A stretch of DNA of 64,000 nucleotides from Lagopus muta (lineage: Eukaryota > Chordata > Aves > Galliformes > Phasianidae). Made by a program: the position numbers and the translations under genes. The stretch covers positions 52,365,883-52,429,882 of the forward strand of contig NC_064436.1 of assembly GCF_023343835.1 (NCBI RefSeq). The letters are read 5' to 3'. Positions 12,434-24,284 of this stretch are shown piece by piece. The notes under the pieces were generated by a model, which worked only from the letters and a program-made list of their open reading frames with translations, did no database searches and had not been told where the DNA came from. The stretch's first letter is position 1; every line of letters begins with the position of its first letter.

Positions 12434-13377
12434 ATTGGTTTTTAATTCTGTCAGAATGGGAATAATCTTGATTTTGTGATTTAAACTGTTTTCATTTGGG
12501 TGATTAAAGAATGTTGCCCACAAAAAGGAATGAACCTGGAGGACAATCTGCTAGTTTTGGTTATATTAGGAGTACGCAAGGTTTTTATTTCTGGTAAAGG
12601 AATGCTGACACAAGAAACATATAAGAAAGAAATCAGTGTCTGTTGGAAAAAAAATTATTTGCTGCTTTTAAATTGAAGAGCAAAAGGGAAGAAAAACCTC
12701 TGTGTTTTACTTGTTCATGGAAGGCAGAAAAAAATCCAGGCTTAATCATTTAGTCATGAGAATATACAAGTGATTCCAGTTTAATGCTATTTAATCATGA
12801 ATTTGCTTAAAGATAAATAGCAGTATTCTGATATCCTTGCTTGCAAGGCTCAGTATGTGACTTTTACTGAAGTTAGCACAATCCTTGACTGAAGGCTACT
12901 TAATTACTGTTCCACATAAGTAAAGTGATCACAACATGGTAGATGTGGCTAGTGTACACTAGGCATGACTTCTCTGTAAATATATAATACTAGCTTTTGG
13001 TAAAAATAAATAAATAAAATAAAAGAAGCATTTACAGGCATAATTTTAAGAAATGGGAGTGTTTATATAATAGAGGAAGCAATAAGGACTTTATTTCTAC
13101 TGTCTTGCAGTACATAGTCACATCACCTTTTGTAAGATTTTTGTATTTATGCAACACTTAAGAATTATTGAAAATGAAAAAATGTGATGTATGCAATAAT
13201 TAATTAAAACTGACTTATTTTTGATGAAAATCTAGGTGGGGATGATAAATTACTCAAACTCTATTACAGTGCTTTTTAATGTGAAAAGTGTTGCCACAAT
13301 GATTTTAATCTTGCAGTAGACATGAAAAATGTTTGTCTTCACTCTTAAATTACCATGAAGTCAATTGAGTTGTATTT

Positions 13378-13379
<2 letters not shown>

Positions 13380-13418
<39 letters not shown>
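13380..13418. repeat. 39-base poly(T) tract
   Basis: Uninterrupted T run. Avian CR1 ends in ATTCTATG repeats, not poly(A), and no LINE or SINE body is visible beside it, so it is not explained by the main retroelement here. It may be slippage expansion or the tail of a minus-strand retrocopy. Confidence 0.95.
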
Positions 13419-13419
<1 letters not shown>

Positions 13420-15651
13420 ACATGACCCAGGTTGTTGAAGAGCGTGCTCTGGGTTGTACTTTACTTCATTAAAATATGCTTGTGGCTTATATCTTGTCAG
13501 TAATTGGGATTTTTCCTACATTCATAGCTGATACTGATTAGCAAAAACACTTCAACTTTTCTTTCTTATTTAACACATTAGTTTTTGGTTAACAGCCATG
13601 CATTGTGATGATTTTAAAATTCATGTGTTGCTGTATGTTTCTAAGGTCACCAGAAGTAGACTTATCTCATCTGAATTTAGCTGATTAAAAGATGGTTTAA
13701 TTTCACCTGTTTCCTGTGTTATGTATGGGAAGAAACAAATTTCTTAAAGACAAGTTGGCCTCCTTACATTTATTACTTTGATTTGGATGGCAAAGTGGCG
13801 GTTAAGTATAATAAGCTAGAACTTTGATAGCTACTTTGGATAGACTGAATGAATCCCAACTTAAACGGTGTTTAAAAAAAAAAAGTCATTCTGATACTGT
13901 TTTTAATTAAATTTTACGCAGATTATGAATATATAGTGAATTTGAAAACAGTCCATAACTTTATTAGTCATCCTAAAAAGGTTTGCATTTTACATTGAAA
14001 ATAACTTGAACATAGTGCTCTGCTGTTTCTCAATTGGTCTAATAATACTTGACAACAGTATTTGACTTTATCTTTCTATAATGCATAATGTAAAAACAGG
14101 TTAACATATATTGCGTATTTCTTTGTTCCATAACAATATCTGGATCTATTTGGGCATGCATTTCTCGTAGAATTTTGCTTATGGAAATTGTATTTTCCAT
14201 TAGCTAATAAGGTACTTTAAAATGAAAGGCAGATATCAATGTTTAAAAAAAAAGTCAAAAGAAAATATTTCAAATAATAGAAAATGTTTAATGAGCAGTC
14301 TTAATTTTGTCAAGTTATATATTGAGAATTTATTTCTGGCATGCATGTACAAACACTTGAGACAAGGCTGAACAATTTTGAGGCAATTTGATCTTCCTTT
14401 TCCCACTTTTGTAAATAATTTTCATTGATGTAATTTTGTTTATCAATCCAGAGAAAAAGTACTGATGATTGTTTTTATTACCTAGCACTCACAGGACTGC
14501 AAATGTCAATAGCAGCGAGACTTTTAGTATAGCTATCAGGATGTCAGCTATGTTCAGCAAAACAGGGTAATGGGAAGAGGGAGTAATCTAAAAACACTAT
14601 TTTTATGAAATTTTTAAATTCTCACGGTTATCATTATGTAAGTTCTAACTCCATGCAAAAAGTTACTGTAAGATTCTCAGACTACTAGGGACTTCACATC
14701 TGCAAGGGCTTCAATGCCCAGTGCAGTCAGTGGTAATTAAGGGAATTCTATGCTGAAGTTGGTTTGCCACCTGATATCACAATGGAATTACTGGGCTAGA
14801 TTTACAAATCATTATGGACTACTGAACTACTTGCTTTTCTTGCCTCGACTGTATTGCGTGAAGAGCAAGTACCACATGTAAAATATATAATTGTAGAAGT
14901 ATCTATTTGTAATTTAAGTTATTTTATTAAAATATGAAGAAAAAAGACAGCAATAAAAGCATAAAACTAGTATGATGTGATCATCAAGTTAATATACATC
15001 CAGGTAACGCGACAAGTAAATATATATCCAGTTAATGGAAGTAGTTGCAATTCTTAATGAGTTTTCAAGGTGCTCAGCAGAGACTTTTAATCTAATTTAA
15101 TCTTCCTGTGCCTCATCCTTAAAAGCAGTTGTTTACAAATGTATGTGATGGCATGATTATGATTATTATCTCTGCTAAGATAGGTCTTCTGAAACTCTAG
15201 TAAAGACAGATGATCGAACTTTGATTTGAATGTCTGATTGCAACTCTATACATTCCGTTTGAAAATTTGCAAGTAATATATTTTTGTAGACTGAAAACAG
15301 TCACAAATATATAAAAAATGATGTCTTCCAGAAATCCCGAAACCTATTCTCAAATTCCTTTCCCAAATCAAAAAGTGTATTTTTTTTGCTGCTCACAGGA
15401 CTGCATTTAGCCAACGTATTAAAATGTATGAAATTATTTGCCATAACTTGATCTTGTCATAGTTAAATTTCATTTTGAATGCTGTTATGGTTTAAAACAT
15501 AATTCAGATAAATTGATTTTAAATGAGCATTCATATCTATCAAAAAAAGCTAAATCTGTGAGCCATTTTTTCATTTAGCACAAGTTCTCTTTTGATTCCA
15601 TACATGTCTAGATTGAATTGTATAAAATATTTTTTAGCATTTTACCCCAAC

Positions 15652-15760
15652 GTGGCCACCCAGCTCTCTCAGCCTGTTCTCATAGCAAAAGTGCTCCATC
15701 CCTCTGATCATATTTGTGGCCCTCCTCTGGGTCAGTTTCAACAAATCCATGTCCGTCATA
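15652..15760 (-). mobile_element. CR1 LINE internal fragment
   Basis: Reverse-complement CR1 ORF2 C-terminal region: CAGCTCTCTCAGCCTGTTCTCATAG, GTGCTCCATCCCTCTGATCAT and GTGGCCCTCCTCTGG match 25797-25867 closely. Both CR1 ends are absent. Confidence 0.85.
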
Positions 15761-16208
15761 CATAACCAAAGCATAAAATTCTAAAATAGCATCTTTACTC
15801 TACAAATTTATTTTAATGAGTTTCTTATTTCTTCAGCTTGCTTTGCTATTGTTTGATGAGACAATTTGATTTTTGAAAAAGATCTGTACACCCTCTCCTT
15901 TTTTAATCCAGAATAAATTTTATCTGTCAGTCTTCCCGTACATTGTCTAATCCACATCAGTAAACTCACTATTCACTGAGCACTACCAAAAGTAGTCTAG
16001 CCACAACCTCTTGGCATCTGCCCCAAACTGTATTTATTTTTGAAGCTGCCGACTTCATTAAATGTTTAAATTTATTGTTAGATCCAACATTCTTTAAAGC
16101 AAGACTGAATATTATTAGGATGCCCAATGTGCAATTTTATGACAGGCAGAATGCTGTAGTCATTGGTATCAAACTTCATGCTTGGGTGGGAAATGCAGAT
16201 GTTGGTGG

Positions 16209-16242
16209 ATGCTCATGCATATAAGCATATGCTCATGCATAT
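16209..16242. repeat. ATGCTCATGCATAT direct duplication
   Basis: ATGCTCATGCATAT occurs at 16209-16222 and 16229-16242, separated by AAGCAT. Each unit contains the ATGCAT palindrome. Confidence 0.85.
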
Positions 16243-16328
16243 GCCCACCAGTATGATTGTGGAACATCAGCAATCCACCACATGTATTGCAATGCTTAAT
16301 CTTTACTGAGTTTGAAATAAATGAGGCT

Positions 16329-16360
16329 TACGTATCTATCTGACAAGATAGATATACGTA
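16329..16360. repeat. Short inverted repeat
   Basis: TACGTATCTATCT at 16329-16341 pairs with AGATAGATATACGTA at 16346-16360 with a two-base bulge and a tiny loop. It could form a cruciform or RNA hairpin; no function is implied. Confidence 0.8.
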
Positions 16361-16616
16361 ATTATGTAAGTACTCTAACAAAGATTGAAACCCCAAGACA
16401 TTAAGATCATATTCACTGTAATGAAATAAAAATTAAGTAAAATAAAAGTAGTCCATTATCAAAACACAGTTACACCTGGTAGTAAATTGTACTTTTCTAC
16501 GTAATTCTTATTTAGTATCCTAAAAAATATTCTGATATCTTATCTTACAGTTACCCAAGAATCTTTGCAGTGTCTGTGATTTGAAAGAGCAATAATAGTC
16601 TCTGTCAATCTATACA

Positions 16617-16925
16617 AGAATAGAATAATTGGAAGAGACCTTCAAAGATCATCTAGTCCAACCATCTGACCACTCCAGACCTAACCAAGAGTTTGAATGT
16701 ATTATAGAGAGCAATTTTCAAACGCCTCTTGAACATACATAGGCATGGGGAACTGATCTCCTCTCTGGGAAATCTGCTCCCAAGTATGGCAAATAAATTT
16801 TCTTGATGACCAGCCTTGAATCTTCTGTGGAGTAGCCTTTTGCTGTTCCCCTGTGCATCCTGTCACACATAGGTTACCAGGGAGAAGAGATCAGAACCTT
16901 CCTCTCCACATATTGCAGTAGACGG
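16617..16925 (-). mobile_element. CR1 LINE 3' fragment, old subfamily
   Basis: Starts with AGAATAGAATAATTGGAAGAGACCTTCAAAGATCATCTAGTCCAACC, the reverse complement of a CR1 3' end, and continues through GAACTGATCTCCTCTCTGGGAAATCTGCTCC and ACCAGGGAGAAGAGATCAGAACC. Order matches CR1 ORF2 C terminus plus 3' UTR read backwards. The sequence differs strongly from 25405-26035, so it is a different, older CR1 subfamily. Confidence 0.85.
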
Positions 16926-19599
16926 TGTAATATGCAGTAAAATAGCCCTCTTGCTATTAATGTTCTCAGAATACGGTTGTATACTGTTAATCAGTCAATA
17001 TGATCACTATGTTCAACAGATTACTTCAAAAGTCATTTTTGTTGAAATAATGCTTCAGTGGCAGTAGAATCCATGTGTAATGAAGAGGATAAGTTATGAG
17101 GTTAAAGAGTATATACAATTTAGATAGATATGAAGGAATCTTGAAAGAAAATTTTGGAAAAGGAAATTTAAACATACTCTTTAGGGCACAATTGCATTTG
17201 TTTGATATAATAAACTGTTAGAATACGAAGTTGTTTGATTACTTTTTTTTAATGGGGATTTCCTCACACCTCTGATGTGGACTTTTATTATTCTGTAAAA
17301 ATCCAGAAAGCCACAGACAAAATAAAGTTGATCATAATGTGCATTTTAACACATGAGAGATGATTAAAGTGTAATCATTTAAATACTGTTCTGAGACAGC
17401 CTTTCTTCAAAAGAGTAATTGAGAGAAATAGTCATATTTTAAACACCTATCTTCATGTATGAAGCTTGTATTTCTTGTAAAGTTCACGAAAATATATTTA
17501 AAGTATGTATCATTAGTAATAAATCTATTCAAACATTTCTAATCAATTATTTCACTTGCATTTGCAATTATGGAATTAAAGCTATCAGGAATTAATAGAA
17601 CGTTAAACCTACTGGAAAAAAAAAATTAAAAAAAAAAAAAGAATGGCAATGAATGCTTCAGTAGATGTGCCCACTACCAATTCTTTAGTTAGTATTGAAA
17701 AACTAAACAAAATATAATTTGACTTGTAAATCACAGTTGAGGTCTCTTTCTGTAGCAAACCATGGTCTCTCAGAAAGTGTAGTAAGAGGTTTGTGATGAA
17801 TGTAAAATTAAGTTAGTTCTGGGAACCCACACAAAAAGCAGCTGAGTTGCGATTATGGTACTATTCAAGTCACTCCAAGTCAGTATTATATTCCACACAT
17901 TTATTCCAGTACATGCAGGATTAAATAAACAAAAACCACAATCAAGTGTCGTGCTATAAAATAGTTCACAATTCAGGATTTATAGGTTTTTTTGTTCCTG
18001 AGCTGTTTGTGGTTTTGCCTAGGTTTCCTTTGGAACTGTAAGCATTAGATACTCAACAACAAAAGCCGAAGGTCCTCAGGAAATGTAGCACAAGAAGCTG
18101 TAGGATCTAATTCAGGCATCAAGTACTATGACAGTTGCTTGTTCAGCATCAGACTAATGCTAATGCACCAATAACCACAATTCTCATCTGAGGTCTGCAA
18201 AGACCTGGCTAGATGCCTCATTCTGGCTTATTCTTCTTTTTCTCTCCAGAGAGAGTAAAACCACAGAAGCAACTGAAGAACAAGAATAGAAATATGGCCA
18301 AAGATCACAACTCTCTGAAGAGATGTAAACTATGGCTTCAGAAGTGCAGGTTGCATCCTAGAGTCTGTTTCAGATTTTATAATATATTTATCTCATTATG
18401 TTTCTGTAATATAATGGCTCCCACCAGATTCTGGCATGGTAAGTAATGAAATACAGCAGAAAAGAGAGTTTAATTTATCTGTACTAATGAAAATATTTAT
18501 ATGTCATGCATAGCAGTATTTAATACAATTTAAGTAAAATCCCCCGTTATGCCAATGGTTTGAGCACGTTTCTAATCTGAAAAAAAAAAAAGCCAGTTTG
18601 TTCTTCTGCCAAAATAAATCACTCACAGAGGATATCACAAATGGTAATAAGACGAGAAAGCATGACCTCTGAGGAGCAATCATGGATTATTTAGATGAGA
18701 AAAAACACAGGGAGGAACACAATGATTTATTTGCAATTTAACCAGCATCTTCATAACAAGGGCAGTGAAAAGCAGCTCTTGCTGTCTGCTGTATGTCCTT
18801 TATTGAAGCAGTTTTAGTTTGAGAGATATTGCTTCTCTGTCTTCCCAAGCTTGAAACTAGTGAGTTCTGTGATAATATTGGAATAACCCCTGATTAACTG
18901 GAGTAGTAATGTGATTTTAAATCTTTCACTATGCTTGCCTACATCTATTACTTAACAGAAGAAATGATGTAAATTGAATATAAGTATCAGTTAAAAACTA
19001 CTCAAAAGTTAAAATCACCGCTATATAGCCCATTTAGCTTTAGTCTGTCCAAGAGAAATGAGAATAACCGTCAAACATACGAACTGTAGATATTTCAAAA
19101 TAAAAAGATAGGTGAAGTTCCTCTGAAAGGAAAATGGTAGAAAACTAATGACTAGTGTGTTTGCAGAAAGGCCAATAGATTTGTTAGCTTATGTTTATGT
19201 TTTTATTTGTAGCAGATGCATATACACACCTTAGGCATATCAATGTATCTTACCATTAATGATATCAGATATTAGATAGATTACAATCCTTGTCTATCTG
19301 TGATGAAATAGATGCAATGTTATTCCTGAAGATTCACTTCCTAGTAGCATTCTTTGAAGTAAAAATTTTAATTTAGACACATGTAGGTTTTCTTCATTTA
19401 TTTTCTCTAATAACATTAAAATTCTACATTAGCCTAATGCATACACTTTCTTCTTCTCATATTGATTCTCCAGTAATTTCCTGTTCTGTAGGGTAAATAA
19501 AAATTTAAATTCAGTCTTTCAATCTGAAAACTTTAACAGAAAGGAGACCAATTTTTTTTAATTATTATTATTATTTTTTTTACATGAGGAGATAGTACA
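16926..19599. other. AT-rich DNA with one exon-like segment
   Basis: No known repeat was recognised. The only notable structure is the possible exon at 18250-18438. A-rich runs occur at about 17617-17640 and 18580-18591. Confidence 0.5.
18250..18438 (+). other. Possible exon (acceptor, open frame, donor)
   Basis: A strong 3' splice-site signal ends at 18249: a long pyrimidine tract TTCTTCTTTTTCTCTCCAG. A near-ideal 5' splice-site signal, ATG|GTAAGTAA, begins at 18439. The 189-base interval is a multiple of three and open throughout in one frame (the frame containing KPQKQLKNKNRNMAKDH). The predicted peptide is basic and matches nothing I recognise, so a lncRNA exon, cryptic exon or chance is at least as likely as coding sequence. 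No other exons of a gene were identified nearby. Confidence 0.25.
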
Positions 19600-19876
19600 A
19601 TAGTGAATGGCTTTAAAATAAAAGAGAGGAGATTTAGGTCAGGTGTTAGGGGAGATTTTTTAATCAAGAGGCTGATGAGGCACTGGTATAGGCTGCTCAG
19701 AGAAGCTATGAATGCCTACTTCCTGGAGACATTCAAGGCCAGGCAGGGTCCTGATAGTGATCAGGGCAACCTGATCTGGTGTGTGGTAACCCTGGACATT
19801 TCAAGGTTGTTGGAATTAGATGATCTTTAAGATCTCTTCCAACCCAAACTTCTCCTTGATTCTATGATTCTATAAA
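19600..19876 (+). mobile_element. CR1 LINE 3' end with ORF2 C-terminal remnant
   Basis: Positions 19603-19830 encode a diverged CR1 ORF2 C terminus (GFKIKERRFRSGVRGDF, FKARQGPDSDQGNLI), comparable with [17 protein letters not shown] at 25500-25991 on the other strand. The 3' UTR blocks TTGGAATTAGATGATCTTTAAGATCTCTTCCAACCC and TTCTATGATTCTATAAAG complete a CR1 tail. The normal stop after GNLI has been lost. Strong 5' truncation. Confidence 0.9.
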
Positions 19877-20055
19877 GAGTATATTACTTCAAAAAGTAAG
19901 TTTGTCTGGATTCTCCTTTTTCCCAAATTAGATCCTGAGAGAGGGGCTGGAGAAGCCAATATAGCGAGCACTTTTATTACTGATCTATTTTCTCATTACA
20001 ATTCCTGTTTGCACTTCTGAGTAAAATAATATTTGTGGCAGCCATGCAATTTGCC
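19877..20055. other. Short unassigned spacer
   Basis: AT-rich, moderately complex DNA between the CR1 tail and LTR-like copy B. Nothing recognised. Confidence 0.5.
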
Positions 20056-20578
20056 ATGGTTTTATGATTTTTGTTATCAGTGTTCCACATCATAACATCA
20101 TGTAGCACACTGGGAGTTAAAGTGTTAATGCTCCAGTTCTGGATAACTGACCCAGAAGAGAAGAACTACCTTCCCCGGAAGACTGTTTGCTGTGCTGTTA
20201 TCATTTCTGCTCATGGGAAACAGATGTAAGGCCTTGGTGGGTCGTTTGATGGTGCTTTCTTTGCTCTTCTCCCTGCTGCTCAACCGGACTGCGTATTTTG
20301 CCTCAATGTTATGGTGGGGCCTATCCACCTTTTGGAACTCTCTCTCATCATATTTGATTTATCAGCTTCAATTCTAATTATATTGTATTATAGTGTGTTA
20401 GCTTGCGTTCTGATACTATATTTAGTAAACTAGTTTTTTCTCCTCAGATCATTGCCACTGTTTTCAATTATTTTGGGGTCCCCTGTTTCCTTTTTCCAGA
20501 GGCATGGATTTGTGAAAATCTCTCCGCTCGTTGTCACAGTACTGGGCTGAAACAGTCTGCAAACCGCCGATACAATTA
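20056..20578 (+). mobile_element. LTR-like dispersed repeat, copy B
   Basis: Colinear with copy A from 10640: GGTTTTATGATTTTTGTTATCAGTGTTCCACAT, ACTGGGAGTTAAAGTGTTAATGCTCCAGTTCTGG, CCCAGAAGAGAAGAACTAC, AGCTTCAATTCTAATTATATTG and TTTAGTAAACTAGTTTTTTC. It lacks the upstream TATA-bearing segment present in copy A. It extends further at the right, to about GCAAACCGCCGATACAATTACA, which could be the LTR edge. No retroviral coding region adjoins it. Edges are approximate. Confidence 0.6.
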
Positions 20579-21880
20579 CATCTAAATGCAGTTCTACTGG
20601 ATTCTTCTCTTCGTGATTCACAAGATCACACTGCTGCACCTTAGGTATTTGCACCTGCAATTTTTCAATTTTTTTTTTTTTGTCACTAACAGTTTAATGT
20701 ATACTTTTTTTAAAAAAATATTAATGTAAACTTAATTTTAGCTACAACAATTTCACGCAGCAGTTGTCTGCTAGTAAACTGCTACCACTGCTGCAATAAG
20801 ATATCTTTAGATCTAGCAGGATCACTATCACCTTCTTCCCCTTTGGTTGTAAGATAGCATAGTTAAGTTAGAGGGACAAGGTGATAGCAGGGACCCTCAA
20901 CCTCACATCCCTTGCCCTCACTCAATTCAGTTAAATCCAAGTCAAATTCTGTTTAATCTGTGAGACTTGACCTCAACATTAGTTTTAAAAAATTCTGAAC
21001 TTCATAGTCAATAAACAGTAGAGTTGATCTAATGTACATAATCTGTAGCCTCAAACAAGTATTTAGATCAGAAAATATGTATCTAGCCTAAAGCATAGGT
21101 TTCTTATGATTTGTTATGATAGATTTTCATTCAGCTAGAAAAAAAATCGTAAGTACATAATATGGCACAGGTAGTACTGACAGTAATGAGCTTCAGTTGA
21201 GTTTGCTTGATAGGGAATAAAAATATAGCTGTTACTAAAGCATGAGTTCAACTTAAATGAAAACTATAGCAAACTTCCCTGGTTAATGAGATTCCATGTG
21301 AATCCCCCATGCTACAAATCAATTATTTAAATCCTTTCACAACTAATGGATTGTATACTACTCTTTGATTAATACCAACTATCTAGTTTTAATGCAGTGA
21401 AGCAATCAATAGTCTTTACCATTTTTTTAATAATACTTCTTTTTTTTCTTTTTTGGATAGAGAACTAATATTCCAAAATAATTTTAAAGTATGTATTTCT
21501 ATATGACAAAAACACTGAACTCTGTCAACAGCAGACAATATCGAACTGCATTTAGTAGTGCAGGTAAAGAACTTTGTTGATGTAATAATATTGATTGTAA
21601 ATTCCACATCTATTAAATAATCAAACATCAATGCTTACCATTAGTCTTTTACCCTGAAATGTGTTTTAGCCAACTTTGCTTGACAGATGCTGAAGGAATA
21701 AAGTTACTGGTGTTACAGTATAAATATTTAAGTGTTTTGCGTATTCTACTGATAAAAAATTAGAATGATTGCATGTTTTTGTTTTTGTTTTTTTTTTCAC
21801 AACCCCTGTGGTATATATTCTTCAGTGGTGCTGAACATAGGGTTCTCTCTAAAAGTATGTAAGAATTATATTATATATAA

Positions 21881-21906
21881 TTCCCTGTCCTACTGAGGAC
21901 AGGGAA
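21881..21906. repeat. Perfect 10-bp stem inverted repeat
   Basis: TTCCCTGTCC at 21881-21890 and GGACAGGGAA at 21897-21906 are perfect complements around the 6-base loop TACTGA. AT-rich flanks (ATTATATATAA at the left, GATAATAT at the right) extend the pairing imperfectly. The stem is shorter than a usual pre-miRNA, and a terminator function does not apply in a eukaryote. Confidence 0.85.
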
Positions 21907-23746
21907 GATAATATGGCATGATAAATTAATGGTCTAGGGGTTAAAAAAAATACATAATAAAAACTAATGTACATTCAAAGAGAAAAAATGTGATTTGCTA
22001 CCCTGATTCTAACCCTCTGTTTGATTTACAAGACACCTGCTTTAAGTAATACACATAGCATGAGACATTCATAGTTCACTGAAAAATGTGCTTCTGGTTG
22101 ATGAGAAACCAACGAACACACGTACTTAGGTATAGTCAGCTATTAACAAAGCAGAAGCAATTTAAGGAAGTGACTTTCATAGAAGAACCTTCATAGTGAA
22201 TTAGACAGTAATAAGAGTGTGTTTAGAAACGATATGAAATCTACAGGAGTGTCCTTTCAGTTTTGAGCACTGATTTTTGTTGGTTTGTGGTTTCTGTTTT
22301 TTTTTCCTCAGGGAAAAAACACAGTAATGCAGATTAAAAAGGAGAAACACGCTATTGTCTAAAGCAGTTCCTGAAAGTCAGGGAGAGGAATTTTCACATA
22401 CATTTTCAAGTCACCAAAATGGGATACTGTACATAGTATTATGAGTGAATAAATGAAATAATTTGGAAAAAAAAAAAAAAAAGTAGAAAAGCAAACAAAC
22501 ATAAATCAAATAGAATAAAGGGAAAAAAAATAGTAGTTCATGAAGCATTGGCCACTTCAAGTTGCAAGTGAGTAGTTCACTTGATTTGAAGTTCCTTTTC
22601 TTGATTTGGGAGGAACAAAAACTAAGTCAAACTATTATACATAAGTAAATCACAGTATTACAAACAGTGTACATTTGCGATAAAACTGAAATGAGACCTA
22701 TAGTGAAGTTTTACATGAAGATACAAAGTATTAATTAGGGTTTTTTTCATTCAACATATTTTTGTGTTTTTATAGATGTATATTCATATATGTAAGGAAA
22801 TAGAATATCTTTTAGTGATAAAAGTTTCTAGTGTGATTATAAGGTTGTATACCTCATTTAAAAATATTTATGATATTTGCATTGAATCTAACAAAATTTT
22901 ACCTTCATTCTGAGAAATGTTTCAGAAAGAAATATAACGAAAGACAACTTCCCTAAGTCATCTTTTAGATAGATTACCCACTAAGGTTTCTCCCAGTTCC
23001 TTAAGCTCTGTCCTGGATGCACATTAATTCCTAATTTACCGAGACTACTCAGGAGTAAGACAACAAAATTGTCACTAAGACCTTTACTCCGTACCAATTT
23101 TTCCTTTTGCAGTTGTTTTGTGCATATATCCATATAGAAGTCTCTAGTACACTGTCACTATTTGAACTTTTTTTTTACCTAGGATAGCAGGCCAAATAAA
23201 AGTATTAGTGATTCAGTTAAGCTTTTGTGTAGTTACTCGTATTTAGACAAATGCCAAAGAAAATCTGGATATGCTTTCCCAACACAATGAAAAAAAAAGA
23301 GTTATCTTTTCTTTACACTTTCAAAGTCAATATCCATACAAAATTCAGGTCGAGGGTACTTGCATGTCTGTAGCCAGCAACTCTGGACTTGTGAGGTAAG
23401 GAGGATAGTAAGAAGTGGAGGAGCTGGTATCTTGTACTATTCAGAAATGTAAGTGAACAGCTTTATTGCCATCTCTGCACCAAAGGATTATGCCTGTTAT
23501 TCAATATAATGTTTTCAAGTAATAAAAGAGAAATTATGAATCAAAATGCAGAAAAAAAACCTATGGGAGATATACAGCTTAACTATGTAACTCTTGACAA
23601 AAACAGCTCAACAGCTTCTAAATAGACCAAAAATTGCAACATGCACAAAAATAAGTAACTAAATGAATACAAATAATTCTAACCTTTTTAATTAGAAATA
23701 AAGAAGAATTAAAAGCCATTTTCTCCATTTGTTTTTTTTTTTCTAT

Positions 23747-23793
23747 CATTTTATTATATATAACATTTTATTATATATAACATTTTATTATAC
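23747..23793. repeat. 17-bp AT-rich tandem repeat, nearly three units
   Basis: CATTTTATTATATATAA occurs at 23747-23763 and 23764-23780, then a partial, diverged unit. It runs into a TATATATATAATTTTATTATA stretch to about 23818. Probable replication slippage. Confidence 0.9.
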
Positions 23794-24252
23794 AATATAT
23801 ATATAATTTTATTATATAACTGCTTAATTTTTTTAAAAATCTAAATTATAAAAGGGCCTTAAACAACAACTGCAGCTAATTATTAGTTTTGAAAAATCTT
23901 TTTCAAGTACTCACAAAAAATGTAATAAAAATGATATTTATAACCAGTTTTGTAAAAGTCACATAGGGACTGAAAATAATGGAGAGAAATACTAAAACAC
24001 ACACATCATATAGAAAGGAAGTCTTCTCACTTCTTATAAAAGTAATTACTCTGCAGTTGAAATGATACGACCATTACAGAACAATTATTAAAGTGTGGGG
24101 ATAATGGTTACTAAATATGTATTTTTCTAAAAGGAGTTACAGTAGCCTAGTAAGGATGAAAACAATTAAAACTTTAAGTAGTGCATAAAATATAATCAGC
24201 TTGATTCATTCTGTGAAAATGCAGGAAATGTGGTGTTTTCTGCTTTGCAGTG

Positions 24253-24284
24253 ATTTGCATTAATGTTTACACAGTAATGCAAAT
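24253..24284. promoter_or_regulatory. Facing octamer motifs, possible enhancer core
   Basis: ATTTGCAT at 24253-24260 and its complement ATGCAAAT at 24277-24284 are both exact octamers in opposite orientation. Between them lie TAAT and GTTTAC, a forkhead-like word. Downstream are CAGGTG (E-box) near 24298 and TGCAAATATTATTTTTATG near 24354. The region is less repetitive than its surroundings. Clustering of POU, homeodomain, forkhead and E-box words is typical of developmental enhancers, but background AT content makes false positives common. Confidence 0.3.

Larger units (their letters stand above)
11096..15651. other. AT-rich DNA, no gene seen
   Basis: More than 4 kb without a recognisable gene or interspersed repeat. 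It contains a (TTG)n tract at 12417-12433 and the longest T run of the window at 13380-13418. Short open frames, such as 11595-11783, have no domain signature. Confidence 0.55.
15761..16616. other. AT-rich DNA with a small duplication and an inverted repeat
   Basis: No gene seen. It includes a duplicated ATGCTCATGCATAT at 16209-16242 and a hairpin-forming stretch at 16329-16360. Confidence 0.5.

Noticed and set aside
15880..16140. Possible continuation of the CR1 fragment at 15652
   Set aside because: No CR1 block could be recognised with confidence after 15760.
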